Counted from the first letter of the stretch, positions 18,289 to 29,150 are shown. The stretch: 64,000 nt of DNA from Cognatishimia sp. 1_MG-2023 (GCF_030548175.1 NZ_JAUORX010000002.1:124001-188000); one strand, 5' to 3'. The notes: generated from the sequence alone by a model not told the origin. Program-made: numbers and translations.

Positions 18289-19407
18289 ATGCGAATGGGA
18301 ATGGGTATGAATATTCAACGGTCAAAAACCGATCTGCCGGTCTCTCGCGAGGACGCAGAAAAGGCGCTCAATGACCTGCGCAAATGGGCGAAGTCCGTAT
18401 CTGCGACTGAAGTTGCGGAACTTAATCCGGCGATCTCACGTCTTCTTCCCGGATTTGAGCTGACAAATTACCCGGATCTTAACCGCGAGTATCCAACAGA
18501 TTTCGTAGTTGATGAAGCCTATAAGGCGACATTGCCAGACTTGCAAAACGGCCCGACAAGCTTAATCAAAGGTGCCAAAAAACAAATTCAACACGTTGGG
18601 ATCTCCAACTTCCGTTTGCCGATTTCCTACCGCACCCGCGAAGGCGGGGATGTCACACTGGAAACCTCTGTTACCGGCACTGTGAGTCTCGAAGAGGACA
18701 AAAAAGGCATCAACATGAGCCGCATCATGCGCTCGTTTTACAAACATGCCGAAAAGACCTTCAGTTTCGAAGTGCTGGAACATGCGCTCGCTGACTACAA
18801 AGCCGATCTTGATAGTTTCGATGCCCGCATCCAAATGCGCTTCCGTTACCCGATGAAAATCGCTTCGCTTCGGTCTGGTCTGGAAGGGTATCAGTACTAC
18901 GACATTGCGATGGAAAAGGTCGAAATGGGCGGTAAGTCCCTCAAGATCATGCATCTGGATTACGTCTACTCTTCCACATGCCCATGCTCGCTAGAGCTTT
19001 CCGAACACGCCCGCCAATCCCGCGGACAGATGGCAACACCACATTCACAACGCTCCGTCGCGCGGATTTCTGTTGTAACCAAAACCCTAAGCCGCCTTTG
19101 GTTCGAAGATTTAATTGATATGGCTCGCCGGGCCATTCCTACCGAAACACAGGTCATGGTGAAACGCGAAGACGAGCAAGCCTTTGCAGAGCTTAATGCC
19201 GCAAATCCAATCTTTGTCGAAGATGCTGCACGCTTATTTTGCCGCGAGTTACAGCAAGATGACCGCATCGGTGATTTCCGTGTCATTGCCAGCCATCAAG
19301 AAAGCTTGCACAGCCACGATGCCGTTTCGATCCTGACAGAGGGCGACACTTTCGTTTCAGGGTCAATCGATCCAAAGCTATTTACCACGTTATTCCACGT
19401 CGGATAA
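18289..19407 (+). CDS. folE2: GTP cyclohydrolase I type B
   Basis: Converts GTP to dihydroneopterin triphosphate, first step of folate synthesis. The 372-residue protein carries FolE2 blocks: KKQIQHVGISNFRLPI, the catalytic-site STCPCS, and HARQSRGQMATPHSQRS; it is unrelated in length to classic FolE (about 200-220 residues). Type B enzymes can use metals other than zinc. Four ATGs occur within 21 bases; the last, at 18307, has GGGAATGGG upstream and may be the real start. Confidence 0.95.
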   Translation: MRMGMGMNIQRSKTDLPVSREDAEKALNDLRKWAKSVSATEVAELNPAISRLLPGFELTNYPDLNREYPTDFVVDEAYKATLPDLQNGPTSLIKGAKKQIQHVGISNFRLPISYRTREGGDVTLETSVTGTVSLEEDKKGINMSRIMRSFYKHAEKTFSFEVLEHALADYKADLDSFDARIQMRFRYPMKIASLRSGLEGYQYYDIAMEKVEMGGKSLKIMHLDYVYSSTCPCSLELSEHARQSRGQMATPHSQRSVARISVVTKTLSRLWFEDLIDMARRAIPTETQVMVKREDEQAFAELNAANPIFVEDAARLFCRELQQDDRIGDFRVIASHQESLHSHDAVSILTEGDTFVSGSIDPKLFTTLFHVG

Positions 19408-19532
19408 TCGCCGCGTGGCGATCCGTGGCCTGTTTCACACGCGCACCAATTGTGTCGCCATGCCTCCGAATGTGATTTGTCAGCAAGCGCAAGTGCTTGA
19501 CACGGCCTCGCGCTCGGGCCAACCCTGCCACA

Positions 19533-20984
19533 ATGCTTGATTTTAGACCCGTCGGATATGTGATCGGCCTGTTGGTGGCCATGCTTGGGCTCACCATGTT
19601 GATCCCCATGGCGCTTGATATTGCCGAAGGCAACGGCCACTGGCCCGCCTTCTTAGAAAGTGCCTTGCTGACTGTTCTTGTCGGTGGCCTTGTCGGGCTG
19701 TCTTGTCAAAGCGGGGGCAATCGCCCCGGCCTAACACTGCAACAAACCTTTCTTCTAACAACCGGAGTCTGGCTGGCGCTTCCGTTGTTTGGCGCGTTAC
19801 CCTTTGTGCTTGGAGCCACCGAAGCGCGCTTCGTCGATGCGTTTTTTGAGGCGATGTCAGGCCTCACCACAACTGGGTCCACCGTTATTTCTGGCCTCGA
19901 TACGCTGCCCAAAGGCCTATTGCTGTGGCGTGGTATTCTTCAGTGGCTCGGTGGCATCGGCATCATTGTTGTAGCGATGGTATTCCTTCCGGAACTCCGG
20001 GTTGGTGGGATGCAGATCTTTCGATCCGAAGGCTTTGATACCATGGGTAAAATTCTACCCCGCGCCACTCAGATTTCGTCAAGTATTTCAACCATCTACA
20101 TCAGCCTAACCATCGTCTGTGCGATTTGTTACCTGATGACCGGCATGAGCACGTTTGACGCGCTGGTCCATGCAATGACCACCGTCTCTACAGGGGGCTT
20201 TTCAAATTACGACGGATCATTTGGCACATTTTCAGGCGTGGCGGAATATGTCGCCACCGTCTTTATGATCCTCTCGGCACTCCCATTCGTACGCTACGTT
20301 CAGCTGATCAACAACAATGGCCACGCCTTAATACGCGACAGTCAAATTCATGTTTTTCTGATCACGATTGGGGTCTTGGTTGTCATTTCAACAATGGTTC
20401 TGTCGGCAAACGAAATCCAACTACCTGAACAAGCCTTCCGCGAAAGCCTGTTCAATATTACCTCCATTATTTCCGGCACAGGCTACGCCAGCGCGGATTA
20501 CATGCTGTGGGGACCATTCCTCATTGCAGTCTTTTTCTTCGTGGGGTTGATCGGCGGTTGTGCGGGGTCTACGGCCTGCTCAATCAAGATTTTCCGTTAT
20601 CAGCTTTTGTTTGCAACGATCAAAGTGCAGCTCCAAAAGATTCACACTCCCAGTGGTATCTTCACCCCTCGCTATCAAGGTCGCCCAGTATCCGAAGATG
20701 TCCTGAATTCTGTCATGGTCTTCTTTGTGTTCTTCATTGTGACGTTGGGCATTCTGGCCGTTTTGCTTGGTATGACCGGCCTGGATTTCATAACATCGCT
20801 TTCTGGCGCCGCATCTGCGATAGCCAATATAGGCCCGGGTCTTGGCGATACCATCGGCCCAGCGGGCCACTTCGGCTCGCTCAACGACACGGCCAAATGG
20901 CTCTTGGCAATTGGGATGCTGATTGGACGGTTAGAGCTTCTAGCGGTCTACGCGATGCTCACGCCAAACTTCTGGCGCGCCTAA
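19533..20984 (+). CDS. trkH: TrkH family potassium uptake channel subunit
   Basis: Potassium-translocating membrane subunit of a Trk/Ktr system. About ten helices form four M1-P-M2 repeats with filter-like loops: TTTGST, VSTGGF, ISGTGYAS and NIGPGLG. I start at ATG 19533 (MLDFRPVGYVIGLL); an in-frame TTG at 19497 would add twelve hydrophilic residues and lacks a ribosome site. The length of 483 fits. A TrkA regulatory subunit is not in this window. The gene overlaps the stop of the converging ltaE. Confidence 0.93.
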   Translation: MLDFRPVGYVIGLLVAMLGLTMLIPMALDIAEGNGHWPAFLESALLTVLVGGLVGLSCQSGGNRPGLTLQQTFLLTTGVWLALPLFGALPFVLGATEARFVDAFFEAMSGLTTTGSTVISGLDTLPKGLLLWRGILQWLGGIGIIVVAMVFLPELRVGGMQIFRSEGFDTMGKILPRATQISSSISTIYISLTIVCAICYLMTGMSTFDALVHAMTTVSTGGFSNYDGSFGTFSGVAEYVATVFMILSALPFVRYVQLINNNGHALIRDSQIHVFLITIGVLVVISTMVLSANEIQLPEQAFRESLFNITSIISGTGYASADYMLWGPFLIAVFFFVGLIGGCAGSTACSIKIFRYQLLFATIKVQLQKIHTPSGIFTPRYQGRPVSEDVLNSVMVFFVFFIVTLGILAVLLGMTGLDFITSLSGAASAIANIGPGLGDTIGPAGHFGSLNDTAKWLLAIGMLIGRLELLAVYAMLTPNFWRA

Positions 20985-22012
20985 GCTAAGTCGCTCAAAA
21001 TCTTTAAAAACTGATCTATATGCGCGTCTTTTAAGGCCCAATCACAAACCAGCCGTATTGATACGCGTTGATCGGCCTCTCCGATAACGCTGTACATGGC
21101 ACCTGCATCAACTAACCGTTGATGCGCGTCGACTGAGATATTGCAAAAGATCACATTCGCCTGTGGCTCAGAGTCAAATTCGACCTCATCAATGGATCGC
21201 AATGCTTTGACCAACCTCGCGCACGTCGCATTCGAACGCGCTGCAGAACGAGTCCACAGATCATTCGCCAAGTAACCCTGCATCTGAGCGGCCAAATAAC
21301 GGTGCTTGGACATCAAATGCCCACCACGTTTGCGTCGAGCCTCAAACTCAACCGCTTTTGCCGGATCAAAAAGAATAACGGCTTCAACCCCAAAACAACC
21401 GTTCTTAGTTGCCCCAAAACTGACTGCATCTACTCCAGCTTTCCAAGACATCTCAGCTGGCGATACATCCAACGCAACCATCGCATTGGCAAACCGCGCT
21501 CCGTCCAAATGCACGCCCAACTGATGTGCATGCGCAATGTCACTCAGGGCTTTTATTTCATCAACGGAATAGATCTGCCCGAATTCCGTCACTTGTGACA
21601 AGGACAAGGCACCGGGCTTTATCCCCTGAAACCCCCGCGCCAAACTACGCTCAATTTCCGCTGTGAAATCATCCGGCTGGATTTTATCGGTATTCCCAAC
21701 AAGGCTGAGCTTTGCACCTGAGTAGAATTCAGGCGCACCACATTCATCCTCTTGAATGTGGGCCATTGGCGCGCAAAATATTGTCTCATAAGGCTGAGCC
21801 AAACACGCCAGCGCCAAAGCATTCGCGGCAGTCCCAGTCGGCACCAAATAGACCAATGCTTCAGGCGCTTCGAAAATTGCACGAATTTGCGCAACAGTGT
21901 CTTGCGTCAGGTTATCTAGGCCATACCCTAACGCATAGCCCTTGTTTGCGTCATTAACGGCAGCCATAACTTCCGGGTGAGCAATCCCCGCATTGTCCGA
22001 TGCGAAATACAT
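20981..22012 (-). CDS. ltaE: Low-specificity L-threonine aldolase
   Basis: PLP enzyme that splits threonine or allo-threonine into glycine and acetaldehyde. From ATG 22012 it has 343 residues, with PTGTAANALAL, the aspartate-containing LGVHLDGARFANA and the PLP lysine in SFGATKNG (Lys203). The start codon overlaps the stop of ycgN (TGATG), so translation is coupled. The longer open frame reaching upstream is rejected because it would run into ycgN. Confidence 0.93.
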   Translation of the reverse strand: MYFASDNAGIAHPEVMAAVNDANKGYALGYGLDNLTQDTVAQIRAIFEAPEALVYLVPTGTAANALALACLAQPYETIFCAPMAHIQEDECGAPEFYSGAKLSLVGNTDKIQPDDFTAEIERSLARGFQGIKPGALSLSQVTEFGQIYSVDEIKALSDIAHAHQLGVHLDGARFANAMVALDVSPAEMSWKAGVDAVSFGATKNGCFGVEAVILFDPAKAVEFEARRKRGGHLMSKHRYLAAQMQGYLANDLWTRSAARSNATCARLVKALRSIDEVEFDSEPQANVIFCNISVDAHQRLVDAGAMYSVIGEADQRVSIRLVCDWALKDAHIDQFLKILSDLA

Positions 22013-22485
22013 CAGCTTGGTTCCTCGATGATGTAGTCCTCCCACTCTTCCAGTGGGACTTCGAATTCAGAAACAGTAATGTCTTTCACAGAGACCCCCG
22101 CTTTATGCACGGACTCAGCAGAGCCCGAAATCAACGGGTGCCAGTCAAATAACGGTTTGCCTTCCCATAACAGACGATACGCACAGGTGCGCGGCATCCA
22201 ATAGGCGTGGGTGTCCAGATTGTCGGGCTTTAGAACGATGCATTCGGGGATGAATTCATGGCGAATATCATACTGGGCACAGCGGCAGTTGCTGTCATCC
22301 AGTAGGCGACATGCCACGCGGGTCAGTGCAACTTCACCGCTGTCTTCGTCTTCAAGTTTGTTCAGGCAGCATTTCCCACAACCATCACAAAGAGACTCCC
22401 ATTCCTTCTGGTTCATCTTGCCCAAGGGCTTTCGTTCCCAGAACTTTGGTGCAAGCCCCTGACGGTCGATTGGATCTTTGCTCAT
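22012..22485 (-). CDS. YcgN family cysteine-cluster protein (UPF0260)
   Basis: A 157-residue protein with eight or so Cys residues: CDGCGKCC in the N-terminal third, then CRLLDDSNCRC and later IPECIV and RTCAYRL. This is the YcgN/UPF0260 pattern, related to zinc- or iron-binding CxxxCxxC cluster proteins; no reaction is known. It overlaps ribF upstream (four bases) and ltaE downstream, so it is the middle gene of a tight ribF-ycgN-ltaE run. Confidence 0.9.
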   Translation of the reverse strand: MSKDPIDRQGLAPKFWERKPLGKMNQKEWESLCDGCGKCCLNKLEDEDSGEVALTRVACRLLDDSNCRCAQYDIRHEFIPECIVLKPDNLDTHAYWMPRTCAYRLLWEGKPLFDWHPLISGSAESVHKAGVSVKDITVSEFEVPLEEWEDYIIEEPS

Positions 22486-23414
22486 AGGGCTGCCAATATT
22501 TCACGGCATTGCTGGCAATCCGCGTCCATTTGTTTAATCAGCGCATCAAGGCCGTCAAACTTGAGTTCCGGTCGCAGGTAATCAACCAAGCCAACGGATA
22601 GGTGGGTGCCATACAGGTCACCGGAAAAATCAAATAGGAAGGTTTCGATATTAGCTTGGTTTTCGCCAAACATCGGGCGCACCCCGATAGAGCTCGCTCC
22701 ATGATAGGTGCCTTTGTGTGGCCCCTCTAGAATATCCACCAAAACTGCATAAACGCCAAATTTAGGCGGATGAAGCCCCTCAATCGACATATTCGCCGTT
22801 GGGAACCCCAGTTCGCGCCCACGTTGCTCGCCGCCAATCACAGGGCCATCTATGCGATGCCAATGCCCTAGCATCGCTGCAGCATCCCGAGGGCGCCCAT
22901 CACTTAACGCATTTCGGATGTTGGTGGACGAGACTTGGCCTTCACCACCGGTTATCAATGGTGCAATTGTCACGCCAAATCCAAGCTCTTCGCCAAAGGC
23001 TTTCAAATCCTCGGCCGTCCCTGCACGCCCTTTACCAAAGCAAAAATCAGCCCCAACTACAACATGGGTCAATCCCAATCCCTTAACGATCACCGCTTCT
23101 GCAAACTCGCGGGGTGCGAGCCCAGCCAAAGCCGCGTTAAAGGGCAGCTCATAAAGCCGCTCAATTCCCAGCTTTTCCAGACGATGCGCGCGCGCTTCAG
23201 GGCCGGTCAGGCGAAAGGGCGGGGCGCTAGGGGCAAAATAGGACCGCGGATGTGGCTCAAAGGTCATCACACCCAGAGGCGCTTCAGGCGCAGCTTTACG
23301 GGCCAATTTAATGACGGATTGATGCCCGATATGCACGCCATCGAAATTTCCGATGGCCACACTGGCACCCTGATCCTTAGGGTTCACAAATTGATAATCT
23401 CGCACGATCCGCAT
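22482..23414 (-). CDS. ribF: Riboflavin kinase / FAD synthetase
   Basis: Bifunctional enzyme making FMN and then FAD. The N-terminal adenylyltransferase domain has AIGNFDGVHIGHQ and FCFGKGRAG, with SSTNIRNAL near the end of the domain. The C-terminal flavokinase domain starts near residue 180 (GxGRELGFPTAN region) and includes GVRPMFGENQANIE. Length of 310 is ordinary. It lies downstream of maoC, but a repeat copy with two hairpins lies between, so the two may not be fully co-expressed. Confidence 0.95.
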   Translation of the reverse strand: MRIVRDYQFVNPKDQGASVAIGNFDGVHIGHQSVIKLARKAAPEAPLGVMTFEPHPRSYFAPSAPPFRLTGPEARAHRLEKLGIERLYELPFNAALAGLAPREFAEAVIVKGLGLTHVVVGADFCFGKGRAGTAEDLKAFGEELGFGVTIAPLITGGEGQVSSTNIRNALSDGRPRDAAAMLGHWHRIDGPVIGGEQRGRELGFPTANMSIEGLHPPKFGVYAVLVDILEGPHKGTYHGASSIGVRPMFGENQANIETFLFDFSGDLYGTHLSVGLVDYLRPELKFDGLDALIKQMDADCQQCREILAAL

Positions 23415-23484
23415 GGCGAAGGGTTAGCGTCCCCAGTCAAAGCATGCAAGCCACATCACAACGTCAGCTGTGCCCTATGCTTGT

Positions 23485-23543
23485 TCTTGATCAAAATACC
23501 TTGGGGGTGAATTGGCCAAAGGCCAAGAGGGGGCAAAGCCCCC
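23485..23543 (+). repeat. Intergenic hairpin repeat, copy B
   Basis: TTGATCAAAATACCTTGGGG leads to TGAA and two perfect hairpins: TTGGCC-AAA-GGCCAA (23512-23526) and GGGGGC-AAA-GCCCCC (23529-23543). Compared with copy D read on the other strand, the overall plan is the same but both stems have different bases that still pair. It sits between maoC and ribF. Confidence 0.85.
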
Positions 23544-23559
23544 ATCTGTTCACACCAGA

Positions 23560-24003
23560 TCAGTCGAACTTACGCGATGGCGCCATAACCATTGCTTCGC
23601 CAATCAGAACCTTCTTACCATCCACCATGCAGCGGCAATCCAGCTTCACACGGCGACGATCCACTTCGATGCCGGTGACTTCAACCTCTGCACGCACCAG
23701 ATCGCCTGGGCGCACAGGGGCTAAAAATTTCAAATTCTGGCTCATGTAGATAGTGCCGTGACCCGGAAGTTGCTCGCCAATAACGGCAGAAACCAAGCCA
23801 GCGGTTAACATGCCATGTGCAATCCGACCTTCAAAGATCGTGTCTTGCGCATAGTCATCATCCAGATGAACCGGATTGCAGTCGGTCGAGACCTCGGCAA
23901 ACATCTCAATGTCTTTATCGGTTACAACCTTTTGGACATAACGCATCATGCCCATTTCAATGTCTTCGATACAGATTGTACCACGTGGCAGATTATCCAA
24001 CAT
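23560..24003 (-). CDS. MaoC family (R)-specific hydratase-like protein
   Basis: A 147-residue hot-dog fold protein with the hydratase-2 signature STDCNPVHLDDDYA (Asp and His of the catalytic pair) and GRIAHGMLTAGL. Such enzymes hydrate trans-2-enoyl-CoA, feeding PHA or fatty-acid metabolism (PhaJ-like). GGAGGTCGA before the ATG supports the start. It follows the HAD hydrolase gene in the same direction. Confidence 0.9.
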   Translation of the reverse strand: MLDNLPRGTICIEDIEMGMMRYVQKVVTDKDIEMFAEVSTDCNPVHLDDDYAQDTIFEGRIAHGMLTAGLVSAVIGEQLPGHGTIYMSQNLKFLAPVRPGDLVRAEVEVTGIEVDRRRVKLDCRCMVDGKKVLIGEAMVMAPSRKFD

Positions 24004-24103
24004 TCGACCTCCGATTCATCGGGCATGAAAGAATTGAGCTACGATTCACTCATTTGAGCAACTTTATTACTTCGCAACTGCAGAAAATCAAGCCCTAATT
24101 AGG

Positions 24104-24979
24104 TCAGCGAAGATGTCCTATTGTGAACGTTGGGTTGGATTTTTCCTTTTTAAGGTAGCCGGTTAGTGCCTTTTCATCCGGTTGGTGCGACGTTTCGGTT
24201 TCTGCAGCTGCAAGACCACCAGAAATGAACAATGAATCGATATCTTCACCCATTGCGCCGCGAATGTCGGTCAACACGCCATCGCCAATCGCCAAAATAC
24301 GAGAATCGGTAATATCTGGATTGATCGCGGCCAGACGGCGGCGGGCCAGATCATAGATCGGCGGATGAGGTTTCCCGAAATACAGGCTTTCACCACCCAT
24401 CTCAGTATAAAGCTGTGCCAAAGCACCCGCGCACCATTCCCGAACCTCGCCGCGATCCACGACAATATCAGGGTTGGCGCAAAGCAGTTTCATGCCCTTC
24501 GTCTTGGCATATAAGAAATCCGCACGGTTCACGGCAGGATCTGCCATCGGATCATTCGGACCACAGCACACTATGCCTTCGGCCTCTGCTAATGGCACCT
24601 TTTGAATGTGAACCGGGCTGTCCAAAAGACTGAGCGGTTCAAAAAATCCTTCGTCACGCGCCCAATCACCCATGAGGTAGACTTTTTCACCAATGGCACC
24701 CTGAAACATCGCTGACCGTGCGCTGTCGCCAGAAGTCGCGATGGTGTCATAGGCATCAACGGGCACGCCAAATTGCTCCAGCTGCTCCATTACACCTGCG
24801 CGCGGTTTGGGAGAATTTGTCACCAAAACCACAATCCCACCCTTTGCGCGGTAATCTTGCATGGCTTTCACAGCACTTGGAAAGGCGTCGATGCCGTTGT
24901 GCATGCAGCCCCAAAGATCGACAAACAGAGCGTCATAGCGGTCAGATATTTCGGAAAGCTGAGTGATGATTTTGGTCAT
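24104..24979 (-). CDS. HAD hydrolase, TIGR01459 / NagD-like
   Basis: A 291-residue HAD phosphatase. The nucleophile motif is DLWGCMHNG (the second Asp of the usual DxD is replaced by Trp-Gly, as normal in this subfamily), motif II is LVTNSPKPR and the C-terminal loop is AIGDGVLTDIRGA. NagD/TIGR01459 members are broad sugar- or nucleotide-phosphate phosphatases; the substrate is unknown. I use ATG 24979; an upstream in-frame start at 25021 lacks support. It leads the run to maoC. Confidence 0.88.
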   Translation of the reverse strand: MTKIITQLSEISDRYDALFVDLWGCMHNGIDAFPSAVKAMQDYRAKGGIVVLVTNSPKPRAGVMEQLEQFGVPVDAYDTIATSGDSARSAMFQGAIGEKVYLMGDWARDEGFFEPLSLLDSPVHIQKVPLAEAEGIVCCGPNDPMADPAVNRADFLYAKTKGMKLLCANPDIVVDRGEVREWCAGALAQLYTEMGGESLYFGKPHPPIYDLARRRLAAINPDITDSRILAIGDGVLTDIRGAMGEDIDSLFISGGLAAAETETSHQPDEKALTGYLKKEKSNPTFTIGHLR

Positions 24980-25095
24980 TTTACAAGGTCCCATGGGTGT
25001 ACTAGCGGGCGAATACCACATTGATCGGAATTTGTGCCAACCTTGCTGGCAACGAAAGAGAAGGCAATGGGAAAAGCCATTTATTCTTTATGAAC

Positions 25096-25124
25096 AAAAA
25101 AGGCGCCCACTGTGGGGCGCCTTC
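25096..25124 (-). terminator. Terminator of ppaC
   Basis: On the minus strand AAGGCGCCCC, a short loop and GGGCGCCTT are followed by a T-run. It begins about 20 bases after the pyrophosphatase stop. Confidence 0.85.
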
Positions 25125-25144
25125 ATAACAATCTGTCGAGTGGA

Positions 25145-26065
25145 TTAGACTTTCAGATTTGGGATGATTTGCTTTTTCCGCGACATGATGCCCGGCAGAA
25201 CCACCGCATCACCAGTCACTGTCGCCCCAAAGGATTTTTCAGCGACTGTTTTCACCAGATCGTTTGGTACAAACAGTGTCGCCTCTTCGTTCAAGATGTC
25301 GACAACAAACAATAGAACCTGATCAACACCATCTTCGGCGGCAACCGCTGTCATGCTCTCCATGATGGAGGCTTGGCGATCCAGAACAATCGCTGGCGCA
25401 GTGGTTTCCAGAACCGACACGCGGAACTTTGTTCCCTCAACGGCATATTCCTTGGAATCCATACGGATCAGCTCTGCGTCAGAAAACGCGGATACGTCGG
25501 ATTTTGCTGCAAACATCTCAGCCGCATAGGCTGTAATGTCCAAACCAAGATCAGCCGCCAGTTTCTCTGCCAAGGCTTTGTCGTGGTCTGTTGTGGTTGG
25601 GCTGCGGAATTCCAAGGTGTCAGACAGGATGCAAGACAGTGTCAAACCTTTGACCCATGCTGGCATTTTTGCTGCGTCGTCACCCATAAGATCATGCATG
25701 ATTGTCGCGGTGCAGGCCAACGGGCGGATTGTAATATCAATCGGACCTTTGGTTTCCAGGCCACCCACCAGTTTGTGGTGGTCGATGATCGCAAGAACGT
25801 CGAGCGCATTTACGTTGTCTGGCAGTTCCGCGGGGTTGTTGGTGTCAACAATCACAGCCTGCTGACCTTCAGCGAACTCAGTCACGATACGTGGTTTTGG
25901 GCAGTCCCATTTGTTGATAACAAACAGCGCCTCTGTGTTTGGCTCGCCCAATAGGACTGCCTCGGCCGCTTGGCCTTTGATTTCGTTCAGGTACCAAGCC
26001 CAGATGATTGGGGAACCGGTGGAATCTGTGTCAGGTGATTTATGGCCGAAAACTTGGATCGTCAT
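25145..26065 (-). CDS. ppaC: Manganese-dependent (family II) inorganic pyrophosphatase
   Basis: Hydrolyses pyrophosphate and so pulls biosynthetic reactions forward. The DHH-family metal ligands are clear: His8, Asp12 and Asp14 in GHKSPDTD, Asp74 in VIVDTN, and Asp95-His96-His97 in IIDHHK. A C-terminal DHHA2 substrate-binding domain includes SRKKQIIP at the end. Length of 306 is usual. No CBS domains are inserted. Family II enzymes are the less common type in proteobacteria. Confidence 0.95.
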   Translation of the reverse strand: MTIQVFGHKSPDTDSTGSPIIWAWYLNEIKGQAAEAVLLGEPNTEALFVINKWDCPKPRIVTEFAEGQQAVIVDTNNPAELPDNVNALDVLAIIDHHKLVGGLETKGPIDITIRPLACTATIMHDLMGDDAAKMPAWVKGLTLSCILSDTLEFRSPTTTDHDKALAEKLAADLGLDITAYAAEMFAAKSDVSAFSDAELIRMDSKEYAVEGTKFRVSVLETTAPAIVLDRQASIMESMTAVAAEDGVDQVLLFVVDILNEEATLFVPNDLVKTVAEKSFGATVTGDAVVLPGIMSRKKQIIPNLKV

Positions 26066-26163
26066 GATCTGTCCCTCATGCGAGAAATTGCGAATTTGCG
26101 GCGGTTATATGTGTGTCCGTGGGGGTTGTCACCCGTCAATGCTGTCCTGCGACGACAGGTCAA

Positions 26164-26232
26164 AGAGGGGCTTTGCCCCTCGCGCCGAAACTGCGTTTCA
26201 CCGCTCACCCCAGAGTATTTAATGAAAGGTGA
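26164..26232 (+). repeat. Intergenic hairpin repeat, copy C
   Basis: GAGGGGC-TTT-GCCCCTC (26165-26181) is followed by GAAAC-TGC-GTTTC (26188-26200), then TCACCCCAGAGTATTTA and ATGAAAGGTGA. It has the same order as copy D with different but pairing stems. It lies between ppaC and the DUF2161 gene and ends about 40 bases before the latter's ribosome site. Confidence 0.82.
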
Positions 26233-26286
26233 TTGGGGTGGCGGTTCTGCGACTGGACCGTTAAGTTTTAAGTAGCAGGAGGCGCG

Positions 26287-26943
26287 ATGAAAGAGACTGA
26301 CTTATACGGGCCGGTCAAAACTTGGTTGGAAGGGCAGGGCTTTGAAGTGAAGGCCGAAATCGGTGCGGCTGATGTTGTGGCCTGTCGCGCAGGCGAAGAC
26401 CCCGTGATTGTCGAGTTGAAGGTTGGGTTTTCATTGACGCTTTTGCAGCAGGCTGTCGCGCGTCAGCGGGTGAGTGATTGGGTCTATGTTGCAGTTCCTC
26501 GTTGGAAGGGAAAATCCGGTTGGCGGACCTTCAAGGGAAATGTCGGTCTGTGTAAGCGGCTAGGCATTGGCGTGATGTCCGTTCACCTTGGTGAAGGTAC
26601 TGTTCAAGTTCATGCGGACCCCGCCGAATTCAAACCGCGAAAGTCAAAGCCCCGCAAGGGCGCACTGCTTAAGGAATTCGAACGCCGGGTTGGAGACCCG
26701 AACAAAGGCGGCACCCGTGGCACTGTAGTTACCGGGTATCAGCAAGAGGCCGAGCGCTGCGCTGTTTACTTGGCAGAGCATGGCGAGTGCCGGGGCAGCG
26801 ATGTCGCCAAAGAAGCGGCTGCGCCTAAGGCCACGAACATTATGTACAACAATCACTACGGCTGGTTTGAAAAGCGCGCGCGTGGTGTTTATGGACTAAG
26901 CCCTGAGGGGCAAAAGATCGCTGCCGATTTGTTACGTGAATAA
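26287..26943 (+). CDS. DUF2161 family PD-(D/E)XK nuclease-like protein
   Basis: A 218-residue protein. The first 110 residues show a nuclease-fold pattern: IGAADVVACR followed by PVIVELKVG, giving the D...ExK core, then a conserved Gln-containing helix LLQQAVARQRVSDWVYVA. The C-terminal part looks like a winged-helix segment (RGSDVAKEAAAPKATNIMYNNHYGWF). AGCAGGAGG precedes the ATG. DUF2161 proteins are frequent in Rhodobacterales; activity and substrate are not established. It is upstream of groES but separated by the CIRCE region. Confidence 0.85.
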   Translation: MKETDLYGPVKTWLEGQGFEVKAEIGAADVVACRAGEDPVIVELKVGFSLTLLQQAVARQRVSDWVYVAVPRWKGKSGWRTFKGNVGLCKRLGIGVMSVHLGEGTVQVHADPAEFKPRKSKPRKGALLKEFERRVGDPNKGGTRGTVVTGYQQEAERCAVYLAEHGECRGSDVAKEAAAPKATNIMYNNHYGWFEKRARGVYGLSPEGQKIAADLLRE

Positions 26944-26959
26944 AATTTGAACGTTCGTG

Positions 26960-26988
26960 TTGACTCCCGTGAATTCCAACCCTAGCTA
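26960..26988 (+). promoter_or_regulatory. Putative groESL promoter
   Basis: TTGACT and TAGCTA are spaced by 17 bases, immediately upstream of the CIRCE operator. The position fits repression by HrcA at the transcription start. Confidence 0.6.
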
Positions 26989-26996
26989 TTTCGCTG

Positions 26997-27023
26997 TTAG
27001 CACTCGCCGGTAGGGAGTGCTAA
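26997..27023 (+). promoter_or_regulatory. CIRCE operator (HrcA site)
   Basis: TTAGCACTC, nine bases, GAGTGCTAA: a perfect match to the CIRCE consensus with both arms intact. HrcA binds it and represses groESL until heat shock. It ends 47 bases before the groES ATG. Confidence 0.97.
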
Positions 27024-27070
27024 TCGCTCCGCTCGGAGTGAGGGAGAAACTTAATAGGGAAACCTACACC

Positions 27071-27358
27071 ATGGCATTTACACCGCTGCATGACCGCGTT
27101 GTTGTTCGTCGCACTGAAAGCGAAGAGAAAACATCTGGCGGCTTGATCATTCCAGATTCCGCAAAAGAAAAGCCTGCTGAAGGTGAAGTCATCGCTGTTG
27201 GCGAAGGCGCACGTAAAGACAGCGGCGAGCTGATCACACCAGCCGTTTCCACAGGCGACAAAGTTCTGTTCGGCAAATGGTCCGGCACTGAAATCACCAT
27301 CGACGGTGAAGAGCTGCTGATCATGAAAGAGTCCGACATCATGGGCATCCTAGCCTAA
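27071..27358 (+). CDS. groES: Co-chaperonin GroES
   Basis: Heptameric lid of the GroEL folding chamber. The 95-residue protein starts [14 protein letters not shown] and has the mobile-loop stretch [19 protein letters not shown] use ATG 27071 rather than an upstream in-frame start, which would run through the CIRCE leader. It is co-transcribed with groEL after 52 bases under the CIRCE operator. Confidence 0.98.
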   Translation: MAFTPLHDRVVVRRTESEEKTSGGLIIPDSAKEKPAEGEVIAVGEGARKDSGELITPAVSTGDKVLFGKWSGTEITIDGEELLIMKESDIMGILA

Positions 27359-27392
27359 TCGTCGACCCTGAACTAACTTACAGAATTTTTAA

Positions 27393-29048
<1,656 letters not shown>

Positions 29049-29074
29049 TCATCGCCTTCCATTTGGAAGACATT

Positions 29075-29105
29075 GGGGCTGCGCTTTGCGCGGCCCCTTT
29101 TTTGT
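29075..29105 (+). terminator. Terminator of groESL
   Basis: GGGGC(T)GCGC-TTT-GCGCGGCCCC followed by six T's, ending the chaperonin transcript. Confidence 0.9.
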
Positions 29106-29150
29106 TTGCGCTGCAAACAAGCCTTCGGCGAAGGTATTTTGATCAGGAAA
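29097..29150 (+). repeat. Intergenic hairpin repeat, copy E (divergent)
   Basis: TTTGTTTGC-GCT-GCAAACAA (about 29100-29120) and CCTTC-GGC-GAAGG precede AAGGTATTTTGATCA, the same block found in copy B on the opposite strand. The ACCCC segment between hairpin and block is lost, so this is a worn copy. It abuts the groEL terminator. Confidence 0.65.
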
